Shown one piece after another: positions 1 to 9,100 of a stretch of 64,000 bases of DNA. Location: positions 13,512,221-13,576,220 of the forward strand of contig OZ023181.1 in assembly GCA_963995505.1 (NCBI GenBank). The letters are read 5' to 3'. Positions within the stretch are counted from its first letter, which is position 1. Every line of letters starts with the position of its first letter. This DNA is from Hypericum androsaemum. Its lineage: Eukaryota; Streptophyta; Magnoliopsida; Malpighiales; Hypericaceae. The notes below the pieces were generated by a model. That model was not told the origin of the DNA. It did no database searches and saw only the letters and a list, made by a program, of their open reading frames with translations. The position numbers and the translations under genes were made by a program.

Positions 1-325
1 TTTCTTCAAACAAACATATTTATCGTGTCCAAAATCTGGTAGGCATTGGAGTACACATCTCCAACGACATATCATCAAACTCATCCTTTTAAAACATAAA
101 CATAAATTTACACATACCTTACATATTAACATTAATCTAAGATCATATGTCAAAGACCAACAAATATGTACAATGAAGCGACCTAGATTACAAAGACAAA
201 GACCATCTGGAGACCTTTGAACGTAGCCCGAGAAAGAAAGACAACGGGCTGAACTCGGATGGAAAAGCTTCTCCAGATGCAAACCACGGCTCAAATCTCT
301 TCACCTGTGGATTGAAGTAAGGGAT

Positions 326-343
326 AAGTATTTTGAAATACTT
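326..343. repeat. Short inverted repeat in the LTR (8-bp arms, 2-bp spacer)
   Basis: AAGTATTT at 326-333 and its exact reverse complement AAATACTT at 336-343 are separated by TG. In the element's sense it lies in the presumed R/U5 part, far downstream of the TATA box, so it could form a small hairpin in the transcript. Function is unknown. Confidence 0.5.
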
Positions 344-481
344 AGTAAGCAAATATTATAAGTAACATGTATTTAACTAACCAATCATCCCCATCAACCC
401 AAATACTAACACAAGGCTACTATGACAAAAGGACCACTTCATAAATAAGATCATCAAATAATCACATATAAAAAATAACCA

Positions 482-541
482 GAAGTTCAGATAGACCTTT
501 ACAAACACATAGCACAAATCGGATGAACTTCAGATAGGTCT
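482..541. repeat. Imperfect direct repeat in the LTR
   Basis: GAAGTTCAGATAGACCT at 482-498 and GAACTTCAGATAGGTCT at 525-541 match at nearly all positions with an offset of 43 bp. This is a minor internal repeat of the LTR with no assigned role. Confidence 0.4.
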
Positions 542-1457
542 AGATAGTGTCACTCCCACTCCGACACGAGGATCCCATATCTTAAAGGCGCCATCAGAAA
601 CCAACCCCGCCGGCCAAATATCATATCGTATACATATCCAATGTATCCTCAGAATATGTGCACATATACCAACATCTCCGGTTGGTCACGGGTAGACCTC
701 ATCATCCGCCATCACACAAATCACATACCAAACGTTTCAACATTCACATACATACACAGATAATCCAAAAACAACCTCAAATATCAAATAGACCAAAACC
801 AAACCCAATACCACATTTCATATCATTCAAAAGTACGCCAAATAAAGGACATCACCCATGTCTAGTTAACTAAATACATGTTACAAAGAATATCTACTTA
901 CAAGATAATGGTTGCTCAAATTATTCAAAGAGAAGCTCCGTGCTTCATTTTATAATTCGTGGCACTCGGATTCAAAATGTCAATTAACTAGTCAAAAGAA
1001 TAATTAACCACTATCATTACCACCCTCTTTAGTATGTAAATAGGTCTTAGGAAACGTAAAACTTCATTTCTTAACTTGCAATTTCTGTCAAATAAAATGC
1101 CGATGTCCTTGGTTACTAGTCAACTAAAGTAATTACTACTGAAATTCATCTTCCCCTCAAGTATTTGTCACTCGTAAGCAAATAGTCAATTCTTAATATA
1201 GATATGCTTACCAATTAGGATTTCATTTCTTCTTTACTAGTAACTGATTCACCTTCAAATTACAATACTTAATTACATTTCTGAATTGCTTAATTAATTA
1301 ATTATGTCTACTTATTATTGTTTCTAATTACTTCCAAGCAATTCATCACAATTTCATCTAAGTTAATTACTAAAATATAAATATTCGAGCTCATTACTTT
1401 ACCCCGTAGACTTCCCCTCTTTCACTTTTGCTTATTATTTCTGTTTTCAAAAATAGT

Positions 1458-1466
1458 CTATTTATA
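1458..1466 (-). promoter_or_regulatory. Probable LTR TATA box
   Basis: The minus strand reads TATAAATAG at 1466-1458, a near-consensus plant TATA box, about 1 kb inside the LTR from its TG end. This is where the U3 promoter of a long-LTR gypsy element would be expected. Transcription would start roughly 30 bp further on, near 1425-1430, and run leftward. The start site is inferred, not observed. Confidence 0.6.
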
Positions 1467-2464
1467 AAACCTACCAACTTCAAGCATGAATTGCATTGTT
1501 CATAAACACGGTGGCCAAATTTCTATGAGGTTCAAAGCTAATCAATTTATTTTATTGATAACGTTACTTGCTCAAAATTAAAACCTCTCAATTTCATCTT
1601 CTCCGTAATTTTTATGTGTACACAAATAAATAGATAATCTTAAAGCAACAGTTACCTAGTTGAACATCTTTTCTGTATCCATCTTCTCTTCGGTGAAATT
1701 TTCACCTTCTCTGGTCCTTCTCTTTTTTTTTTATTCTTTGGATTGGTTCGATGGAACTTACTCAAATTTATCCATTTCAAATATACTTATCTATTCTTAT
1801 AAAGAGTTTACATGTTGGTGGCACTTTCAAAAGTTGCCACGTTTTGTTTTTTTAACCATGTCTTGCTTAGTTTTAATGTTGCCACGTTTTTAACTTCTTT
1901 TTTTTTTACTTGTTCTTAGTCCTCATGTATATCTTACACATTATCTTACGTGGCTATATTATTAGTGAACTTAATGGAGACTTGACCAGCACATGCTCAT
2001 CCTATTTTATTAAGTTATCCCTTATCTGTTAAAAAGTTAAAAAATTGCTCCATCCATACTTCATACTTTTAGGGATAAATTGCACTCTAGAGTAACTTTC
2101 ATTATCTATCAACATTGTTAACCATTCGTTATTCACACAATATTTTCTTATTATTGCTTGATTGAAGTTAGCTAATTAAAGTCATACTGATCTTATATTT
2201 CCAATACTGACAAAATCAGACCTATATCAGAGCACCTTAAATTCTTACTTTGTTTCGGCCAGATTATTTCATAAATCACAAAACTCAAAAAACAAAGTTA
2301 TAGATCTAGATGCTATAAATCCACACAAATTAGAATCACCTAATTTGAAGTCTGGATGAGGAAGCTACGCTATTTTACCACACGATGATAGACTATGCCT
2401 AAACCCTTCTAAAACCAAGCTTATTATGTTGTAACCAATTTGGTAAAAGGGTGAGGGTATCACA

Positions 2465-2477
2465 TTCGCCCCTCCTT
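2465..2477 (-). promoter_or_regulatory. Polypurine tract (plus-strand priming site)
   Basis: The minus strand reads AAGGAGGGGCGAA immediately before the LTR start TGTGATACCC. A purine-rich run directly 5' of the 3' LTR is the plus-strand DNA primer site of LTR retrotransposons. One C interrupts the tract. It lies about 50 bp past the stop of the chromodomain frame (2525). Confidence 0.85.
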
Positions 2478-2524
2478 ATAAAATTCGGTCCCCTAATTTG
2501 CTTAATGAAAGTTTAACTTACTTA

Positions 2525-3070
2525 TCACACAAACAGATGTGGGTATTTGGTTTTCATCTCTCCCTCCATTTCCCAAGTTGCCTCAGCTAAGGAACGATTT
2601 GCCCATTGAACCTTAACCATCAGAAGTTCTCTATTCCGAAGCTTTCTAACTTCACGATCCAAAATCCTAATTGGATGCTCTTGATATGTCAAATCTCCAC
2701 TTATCTCTACTATCTGTGGCTCCAAAACATGAGTAGGATCGTGCAAATATCGCTTAAGCATAGAAACATAGAACACTGGATGAATATGTGACAAGGAAGG
2801 TGGCAAAGCCAATCGATATGCCACTGGTCCAACTCGCTCCAAAATCTCAAATGGGCCAATATATCTAGGACTGAGTTTGCCCCTTCTTCCAAACCTCATT
2901 GTTCCCTTCATAGGTGAAACCTTGAGAAAAACATGTAGTCCCACATCAAACTCGATATCCTTTCGTCTCTTGTCTGAATATGACTTTTGCCGACTCTGGG
3001 CTGTTTCTAGCCTTTGTCGAATCAACTGTATCTTCCCATTGGTTTCTTGTACTAAATCATTGCCCAATAG
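2525..3070 (-). pseudogene. Integrase C-terminus: GPY/F module and chromodomain
   Basis: This 180-residue open segment is the C-terminal end of the gypsy integrase. A GPY/F-type module ([20 protein letters not shown]) is followed by the short [12 protein letters not shown] stretch. The last ~55 residues form a chromodomain, recognisable from HPIRILD and the VQW...ATWE block ending in KYPHLF. In chromoviruses this domain targets integration to heterochromatin by binding modified histone tails. The segment follows integrase directly and is cut from it by a TAA stop at 3073-3071, in the same frame. The start is therefore not a true start: it is simply the first codon after that stop. The natural stop at 2525 lies about 50 bp before the polypurine tract, as expected for an intact 3' end. 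Confidence 0.92.
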
Positions 3071-3694
3071 TTATTTCTCACCAACCTCATTCCAACATAA
3101 CGGAGATCTACATTTTCTTCCATACAATGCTTCATATGGAGCCATCTTGATACTTGATTGGTAGCTATTATTATAAGCAAACTCCATCAATGGCAAATAG
3201 CGATCCCAACTTCTTCCAAAATCAATGACACAAGTTCGCATCATATCTTCTAATATCTGAATAACACGCTCAGACTGGCCATCTGTTTGAGGATGAAAGG
3301 CCGTACTCAAATACAAACGAGTTCCCATAGCCTCCTGAAATTGCCCCCAAAACCTTGATGTGAAATGAGTTCCACGATCAGATACAATTGAAACTGGTAC
3401 ACCATGAAGGCGAATAATTTCATCCATAAATATCTGAGCAAACCTACTTGCATCATATGTACTCTTTATTGGTAAAAAATGTGAAGATTTTCTCAATCTG
3501 TCTACAATAACCCATACTGCATCATAACCTTTGGAAGTAGTTGGAAGCCCTACTAACAAATCCATTGTTATCTCCCACTTCCACATTGGAATCTCAAGAG
3601 GTTGTAGTAATCCAGAAGGTCTCTGATGCTCTGCTTTTACCTGTTGACAAGTCAGACACTTCGAAACAAACTTTGCAATGTCCTTTTTCATACC
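3071..3694 (-). pseudogene. Integrase catalytic core
   Basis: This is the core of a retroviral-type integrase, which inserts element cDNA into the host genome. The segment opens with the CLTC half of the HHCC zinc finger. The catalytic triad is intact: Asp in TMDLLVGLP, Asp in VSDRGTHF and Glu in QSERVIQ. The last two are separated by exactly 35 residues (DD35E). The end, around YEALYGRKCRSPLCW, is the usual gypsy boundary between core and C-terminal domain. The segment is bounded by an in-frame TAA at 3697-3695 upstream and another TAA at 3073-3071 downstream, so no full-length integrase can be made. ATG at 3691 is an internal Met, not a biological start. Confidence 0.95.
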
Positions 3695-3937
3695 TTACCA
3701 CCAATAATTGCATCTCAAATCATGGTACATTTTTGTAGATCCAGGGTGCATACTCTAGACCGCTTGGTGGGCTTGAGTCAATAGTTCCTTCCTTAGATCT
3801 CCAACATCAGGAACAACTAGTCGAGAACCAAAATACAAGACACCATTAGCACTAAGTTGAAATTGAGGTAAATCACCTTGTTCAACTTGTTCCATCATCA
3901 CAATAACCTCTGGATCCTCCGACTGTAATGCCATAAC
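3695..3937 (-). pseudogene. RNase H-integrase linker and integrase zinc-finger half, with two stops
   Basis: No long open frame is left here, but translating the frame shared with the neighbouring pol segments gives a typical linker after RNase H and then the N-terminal part of the integrase HHCC zinc finger. The two His residues (in QAH and in MHPG) flank an in-frame TAG at 3757-3755. After MYHDLRCNYWW the frame meets a TAA at 3697-3695, and the two Cys residues lie in the next segment. The zinc ligands are therefore all present, but the finger is split by two nonsense codons. No indel is needed to join it to its neighbours. Confidence 0.85.
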
Positions 3938-4504
3938 TCATCCTCGTAAGGTGGGTCTCATATGCATCTCAGCTATAAACTTCGGCTGGACTAAGGATTT
4001 TTGACTTAAAGCATCAGCTACCGCATTAGCTTTCCCAGGATGATAGTTAATGGTGCAGTCATAATCCTTAAGTAACTCCATCCACCTCCTCTGTCTTAAG
4101 TTCAAATCTCGTTGCTCAAAGATATACTTGAGGCTTTTATGATCTGTATATATCTCAAACTTCTCACCATACAAGTAGTGCCTCCAAATCTTTAGTGCAA
4201 ACATAACAACTGCCATTTCCAAGTCATGGACTGGATAATTCTCTTTATGTTTCTTCAGCTGTCTAGAGGCATAAGCAATAACATTCTTGTGTTGCATAAG
4301 AACACATCCCAAACCCACTCTTAAAGCATCACAATACACTGAATATCCACCTAATCCTGAAGGTAGAACCAATACAGGTGCATGGGTTAACCGATCCTTC
4401 AATTTTTGAAAACTCTCTTCACACCTACCCGACCATTTATACTTGGCATTTTTATGAGTTAGCCGAGTTAACGGTGCTGCCAAAGTAGAGAATACTTTGA
4501 CAAA
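3938..4504 (-). pseudogene. RNase H domain of pol
   Basis: This segment is the gypsy RNase H, which degrades the RNA strand of the RNA-DNA hybrid during reverse transcription. Recognisable blocks run in order: the tether ending [12 protein letters not shown]; the first catalytic Asp in SVYCDA; the Glu in HDLEMAV; the Asp in [11 protein letters not shown]; and the final Asp in ANAVADALS. The usual CDAS reads CDAL and the usual ADALSR reads ADALSQ, which suggests decay near active-site positions. An in-frame TGA (4507-4505) separates it from the reverse-transcriptase thumb, and a TGA at 3940-3938 ends it early. It shares its frame with both neighbours. Confidence 0.93.
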
Positions 4505-4741
4505 TCATCGATAATACCCTGCTAAACCCAAAAAACTGCGTATCTCAGTAACATTAGCTGGGGTAGGCCAATTCACAACAGCTTCCACCTTCTTTGGGTC
4601 AACTGACACTCCATCTTTAGACACCACATGTCCTAGAAAAGCTACACTTTGAAGCCAAAATTCACACTTTGAGAATTTAGCATATAGTTTTTTCTCTCGT
4701 AGTGTATGCAACACTTGCCTAAGGTGTCTCTCATGATCCTC
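4505..4741 (-). pseudogene. Reverse transcriptase C-terminal (thumb/connection) segment
   Basis: This short segment continues the reverse transcriptase after the in-frame TAG at 4744-4742. It carries the conserved gypsy block [11 protein letters not shown], then [13 protein letters not shown], the [10 protein letters not shown] motif and FLGLAGYYR, which precede RNase H in all Ty3/gypsy polyproteins. It ends at an in-frame TGA (4507-4505) right after GYYR. Frame is kept on both sides, so the breaks are point nonsense changes rather than indels. Confidence 0.92.
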
Positions 4742-5467
4742 CTAGTCAATAGAGTAAATCAATATATCATCAATAAAAACAACCACAAACTGATCCACAA
4801 AAGGCTTGAAATTCCAGTTCATCATATCCATAAAAGCAGCTGGGGCATTAGTCAATCCAAATGGCATAACCAGAAACTCATAATGGCCATATCGAGTCCT
4901 TAATGCCGTCTTTGGGATGTCCATCTCTCTAATCCACAACTGATGATACCCCGATCTCAAGTAAATCTTAGAAAACCATTTAGATCCCCGCAACTGATCA
5001 AACAAATCATCTATTCTCAGAAGAGGATATCGGTTGCGTATAGTTACCTTATTCAACTTTCGGTAGTCTATGCACAATCGTAAACTCCCATCTTTCTTCT
5101 TCACAAATAGCACTGGGGCTCCCCAAGTAGAAACACTAGGCCTTATGTACCCTTTATTCAACAAATCTTGCAACTGATCTTTCAACTCTTTCATTTCAGC
5201 TGGAGCCATACGATAAGGTGGTATAGAGATTGGTTCAGTTCCTGGTTCAAGATCAATACAAAATTCAATCTCCCTCTCTGGAGGTAAGCCTGGTAAATCT
5301 TCTGGAAATACATCTAGGTACTCCCTGACAACAGGAATATGATCCACTGAAACATCTTCCTTCTTTATTTCCTTTACCATAGCTAAATAGCTTGCACATC
5401 CTTTCCTTAAAAACTTGCTAGCTTTCATGTAAGAGATAAGCTTTGCAGTAGTCACCTTTTTCTCACC
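4742..5467 (-). pseudogene. Reverse transcriptase fingers/palm, one catalytic Asp lost
   Basis: The segment encodes the RNA-dependent DNA polymerase that copies element RNA. It starts with the protease-RT linker and reaches [17 protein letters not shown], the usual entry to gypsy RT. Conserved blocks follow: [42 protein letters not shown], and the YxDD-type box as FIDDILIYS near the end. In the motif that normally reads DLRSGYHQ the first Asp is Tyr (codon on the minus strand at 4963-4961). This Asp is one of the three metal-binding residues, so the enzyme would be inactive even without the stops. TAG codons bound it at 5470-5468 and 4744-4742. The listed GTG start at 5455 is not meaningful, since this was part of a polyprotein. 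Confidence 0.95.
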
Positions 5468-5905
5468 CTAAAACTCAAACTTTGCCTCATCTGTTGGATG
5501 GAAAATAACCCTTTTTCCAAAGCAATCCACTACTGCATGATAAGTGGATAACACGTCCATACCCACTATGATATCAAAACCATCCATATCTAATATGTAT
5601 AAATCGGCCATCAAGTCATGTCCACTAATTTGAATATTGCATGATCTAACAACTTCACAAATATACATAAATCCGCCCGAAGGAGTGGCAACAATCATAG
5701 ACTCATCCAAACACACAGGCATAGCATCCAAACATTGAACACATTGAGATGACACAAAAGAGTGTGTAGAACCCGAATCAAATAGAATACGTGCATAAGA
5801 TGATCCAATGGGAAGGTTACCTGACACCACAGTGTTACTAGCATCAGCATCTCTCCTGGTTAAAGCATACACTCTAGGGTGTGCACCGTCTCCTCCACTA
5901 TCAGG
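5468..5905 (-). pseudogene. Retropepsin-like aspartic protease, cut at the satellite junction
   Basis: The segment carries the aspartic protease that processes the Gag-Pol polyprotein. The active-site motif appears as LFDSGSTHSF, followed by the ILDMDGFDIIVGMDVL block that closes this fold. The frame is open upstream of the first GTG (5872) through GGDGAHPRVYALT, typical of the gag-protease linker, and meets the satellite at about 5905. It stays open for only about a dozen codons into the satellite before a TAA. Downstream an in-frame TAG at 5470-5468 separates protease from reverse transcriptase. No Gag capsid or CCHC zinc knuckle is present in the window. Confidence 0.92.
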
Positions 5906-6151
5906 CCTTGCCTTTTCTTGCCTTATCTTGCCTTTTCCTTACCTTTTCTTGGAAGATCTTACCTTTTCATACCTTTTCCATGCCTTTTCTTTCTTTTTCT
6001 TTCCTTTTCCTTGCCTTTTCATTCCTTTTCTTGCCTTATCTCGCCTTTTCTTACCTCATCTTTCCTTTTCTTTCATTTTCTTGCCTTTCTTTCCCTTTTC
6101 TCTCCTTTTCATTCCTTTTCTTACATTTCCCTTGCCTTTTCTTGCCTTTTC
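5906..6151 (+). repeat. Left edge of the satellite, unduplicated
   Basis: The array starts abruptly after CTCCACTATCAGG of the retroelement. Units here are irregular, with one visible non-unit stretch (GGAAGATC near 5950), and they do not match the 1.1-kb repeat that starts near 6152. Edge divergence of this kind is usual in satellites, where exchange homogenises the interior more than the ends. Confidence 0.7.
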
Positions 6152-9100
6152 TTTCCTTTGCTTGCCTTTTCCTTGCCTTTTCTTGCCTTATCTTTCCTTT
6201 TCTTTACTTTTCTTGCCTTTTCTTACCTTTTCTTGCCTTATCTTGCCTTCTCTTGACTTATCTTGCCTTTTCTAACCTTTTCTTGCCTTTTCCTTGCCTT
6301 TTCATGTCTTTTCCATGCCTTTTCTTTCCTTATCTTACCATTTCTTGCCTTTTCCTTGCCTTTTCATGCATTTTTCATGCATTTTCCTTGCCTTTTCCTG
6401 CCTTTTCTTGCCTTATCTTGCTATTTTCTTACCTTTTCATTCCTTTTCATGCCTTTTCTTGCCTTATCTTTCCTTTTCTTGCCTTTTCATGCCTTTTCCT
6501 TGCCTTTTCTTTCCTTTTCTTTCCTTTTCTTCCCTTATCTTGCCTTTTCCTTGCCCTTTATTTCCAATTCTTGCCTTTTGAGGTCTTTTCCATGCCTTTT
6601 CTTCCATTTTATTTCGTTTTCTTGCTTTTCCTTCCCTTTTCTTGTCTTATTTTGCCTTTTCTTGCCTTTTCTTGCCTTATCTTGCATTTTCCTTGCCTTT
6701 TCTTTCCTTTTCTTTCCTAATCTTACATTATCTTGCCTTTTCTTGCCTTTTCTTTCCTTTTCCTTGCCTTTTCTTGCCTTATCTTTCCTTTTCTTGCCTT
6801 TTCATTCCTTTTCCTTGCCTTTTCTTTCCATTTCTTTCATTTTCTTGCTTTTTCCATGCCTTTTCTTGTCTTTTCTTTCCTTTGCTTGCCTTTTCCTTGC
6901 CTTTTCTTGCCTTTTCGTGCCTCATCTTGCTTTTCCTTGCCTTTTCTTTCCTTTCCTTGTCTTTTTATGCCTTTTCCTTACCTTTTCTTGCCTTTATCTT
7001 GCCTTTTCCTTTCCTTTTCTTTCCTTTTCTTGCCTTATCTTACGTTATCTTGACTTATCTTGACTTTTCATTCCTTTTTCTTTCCTCTTCTTGCCTTATC
7101 TTTCCTTTTCTTGCCTTTTCATTCCCTTTCCTTGCCTTTTCTTGCCATTTCTTTCCTTTTCTTGCCTTTTCCTTGCCTTTTCTTGTCTTTTCTTTCCTTT
7201 GCTTGCCTTTACCTTGCCATTTCTTGCCTTAACTTGGCTTTTCTTACCTTTTCATGCCTTTGCTTGCCTTTTCCTTGCCTTTTCTTGCCTTATCTTTCCT
7301 TTTCTTTACTTTTCTTTCCTTTTCTTACCTTTTCTTGCCTTATCTTGCCTTCTCTTGCCTTATCTTGCCTTTTCTAACCTTTTCTTTCCTTTTCCTTGCC
7401 TTTTCATGTCTTTTCCATGCCTTTTCTTTCCTTATCTTACCATTTCTTGCCTTTTCCTTGCCTTTTCATGCATTTTTCATGCATTTTCCTTGCCTTTTCC
7501 TGCCTTTTCTTGCCTTATCTTGCCTTATCTTGCTATTTTCTTGCCTTTTCATTCCTTTTCATGCCTTTTCTTGCCTTATCTTTCCTTTTCTTGCCTTTTC
7601 ATGCCTTTTCCGTGCCTTTTCTTTCGTTTTCTTCCCTTATCTTGCCTTTTCCTTGCCCTTTATTTCCAATTCTTGCCTTTTGAGGTCTTTTCCATGCCTT
7701 TTCTTCCATTTTATTTCCTTTTCTTGCTTTTCCTTCCCTTTTCTTGTCTTATTTTGCCTTTTCTTGCCTTTTCTTGCCTTATCTTGCATTTTCCTTGCCT
7801 TTTCTTTCCTTTTCTTTCCTAATCTTACCTTATCTTGCCTTTTCTTGCCTTTTCTTTCCTTTTCCTTGCCTTTTCTTGCCTTATCTTTCCTTTTCTTGCC
7901 TTTTCATTCCTTTTCCTTGCCTTTTCTTTCCATTTCTTTCCTTTTCTTGCCTTTTCCTTGCCTTTTCTTGTCTTTTCTTTCCTTTGCTTGCCTTTTCCTT
8001 GCCTTTTCTTGCCTTTTCAAGTCTTTTCCATGCCTTTTCTTGCCTTTTCGTGCCTCATCTTGCTTTTCCTTGCCTTTTCTTTCCTTTCCTTGTCTTTTTA
8101 TGCCTTTTCCTTACCTTTTCTTGCCTTTATCTTGCCTTTTCCTTTCCTTTTCTTTCCTTTTCTTGCCTTATCTTACCTTATCTTGACTTATCTTGACTTT
8201 TCATTCCTTTTTCTTTCCTCTTCTTGCCTTATCTTTCCTTTACTTGCCTTTTCATTCCCTTTCCTTGCCTTTTCTTGCCATTTCATTCCTTTTCTTGCCT
8301 TTTCCTTGCCTTTTCTTGTCTTTTCTTTCCTTTGCTTGCCTTTACCTTGCCATTTCTTGCCTTAACTTGGCTTTTCTTACCTTTTCATGCCTTTGCTTGC
8401 CTTTTCCTTGCCTTTTCTTGCCTTATCTTTCCTTTTCTTTTCTTTTCTTGCCTTTTCTTACCTTTTCTTGCCTTATCTTGCCTTCTCTTGCCTTATCTTG
8501 CCTTTTCTAACCTTTTCTTGCCTTTTCCTTGCCTTTTCATGCATTTTTCATGCATTTTCCTTGCCTTTTCCTGCCTTTTCTTGCCTTATCTTGCCTTATC
8601 TTGCTATTTTCTTGCCTTTTCATTCCTTTTCATGCCTTTTCTTGCCTTATCTTTCCTTTTCTTGCCTTTTCATGCCTTTTCCTTGCCTTTTCTTTCCTTT
8701 TCTTCCCTTATCTTGCCTTTTCCTTGCCCTTTATTTCCAATTCTTGCCTTTTGAGGTCTTTTCCATGCCTTTTCTTCCATTTTATTTCGTTTTCTTGCTT
8801 TTCCTTCCCTTTTCTTGTCTTATTTTGCCTTTTCTTGCCTTTTCTTGCCTTATCTTGCATTTTCCTTGCCTTTTCTTTCCTTTTCTTTCCTAATCTTACC
8901 TTATCTTGCCTTTTCTTGCCTTTTCTTTCCTTTTCCTTGCCTTTTCTTGCCTTATCTTTCCTTTTCTTGCCTTTTCATTCCTTTTCCTTGCCTTTTCTTT
9001 CCATTTCTTTCCTTTTCTTGCCTTTTCCTTGCCTTTTCTTGTCTTTTCTTTCCTTTGCTTGCCTTTTCCTTGCCTTTTCTTGCCTTTTCAAGTCTTTTCC

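Larger units (their letters stand above)
1..2464 (-). repeat. 3' long terminal repeat, running off the left edge
   Basis: The right boundary is well supported: on the minus strand a polypurine tract is followed directly by TGTGATACCC, a common plant gypsy LTR start beginning with the canonical TG. Leftwards the sequence is AT-rich and non-coding, with a good TATA box at 1466-1458 that would divide U3 (about 1 kb) from R/U5. The far LTR end was not located. The sequence from 1 to 547 has no coding content and looks like a continuation of U5, so the LTR is probably longer than 2.46 kb, within the range of long-LTR chromoviruses. An earlier end near 548 (a TGTCAC on the + strand) cannot be excluded. 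Short open frames at 658-873 and 1660-1893 are of low complexity and are not genes. Confidence 0.72.
1..5905 (-). mobile_element. Degenerate Ty3/gypsy chromovirus (Tekay/Del-like) LTR retrotransposon, 5' part missing
   Basis: Read on the minus strand, this stretch holds protease, reverse transcriptase, RNase H, integrase, a GPY/F module and a chromodomain, then a polypurine tract and a long 3' LTR. That domain order defines Ty3/gypsy elements, and the C-terminal chromodomain defines the chromovirus branch. The LTR start TGTGATACCC and the overall pol motifs suggest the plant Tekay/Del lineage (family knowledge, not a tree). Gag, primer-binding site and 5' LTR are missing because the decamer satellite replaces everything upstream of the protease. 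Seven in-frame stop codons (5468, 4742, 4505, 3938, 3755, 3695, 3071) and a lost reverse-transcriptase Asp show it is dead. No frameshift is visible: all pol segments share one frame. Lineage assignment below the chromovirus level is tentative. Confidence 0.93.

Noticed and set aside
541..560. Possible LTR end at TGTCACTCCC (548)
   Set aside because: It has a plausible TG start on the + strand, but the sequence to the left still resembles LTR non-coding DNA and no target-site duplication can be tested, so the end was left open.
658..873. 71-codon + strand open frame
   Set aside because: It lies in the LTR on the opposite strand to the element, with His/Pro/Lys-rich low-complexity content and no recognisable domain.
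1660..1893. 77-codon + strand open frame
   Set aside because: It is AT-rich LTR sequence with homopolymer runs, no domain, and is antisense to the element.
2606..4903. Small + strand frames (2606-2791, 2877-3164, 3541-3738, 4706-4903) and the minus frame 2710-2892
   Set aside because: They are shadows of the retroelement pol segments in other frames.
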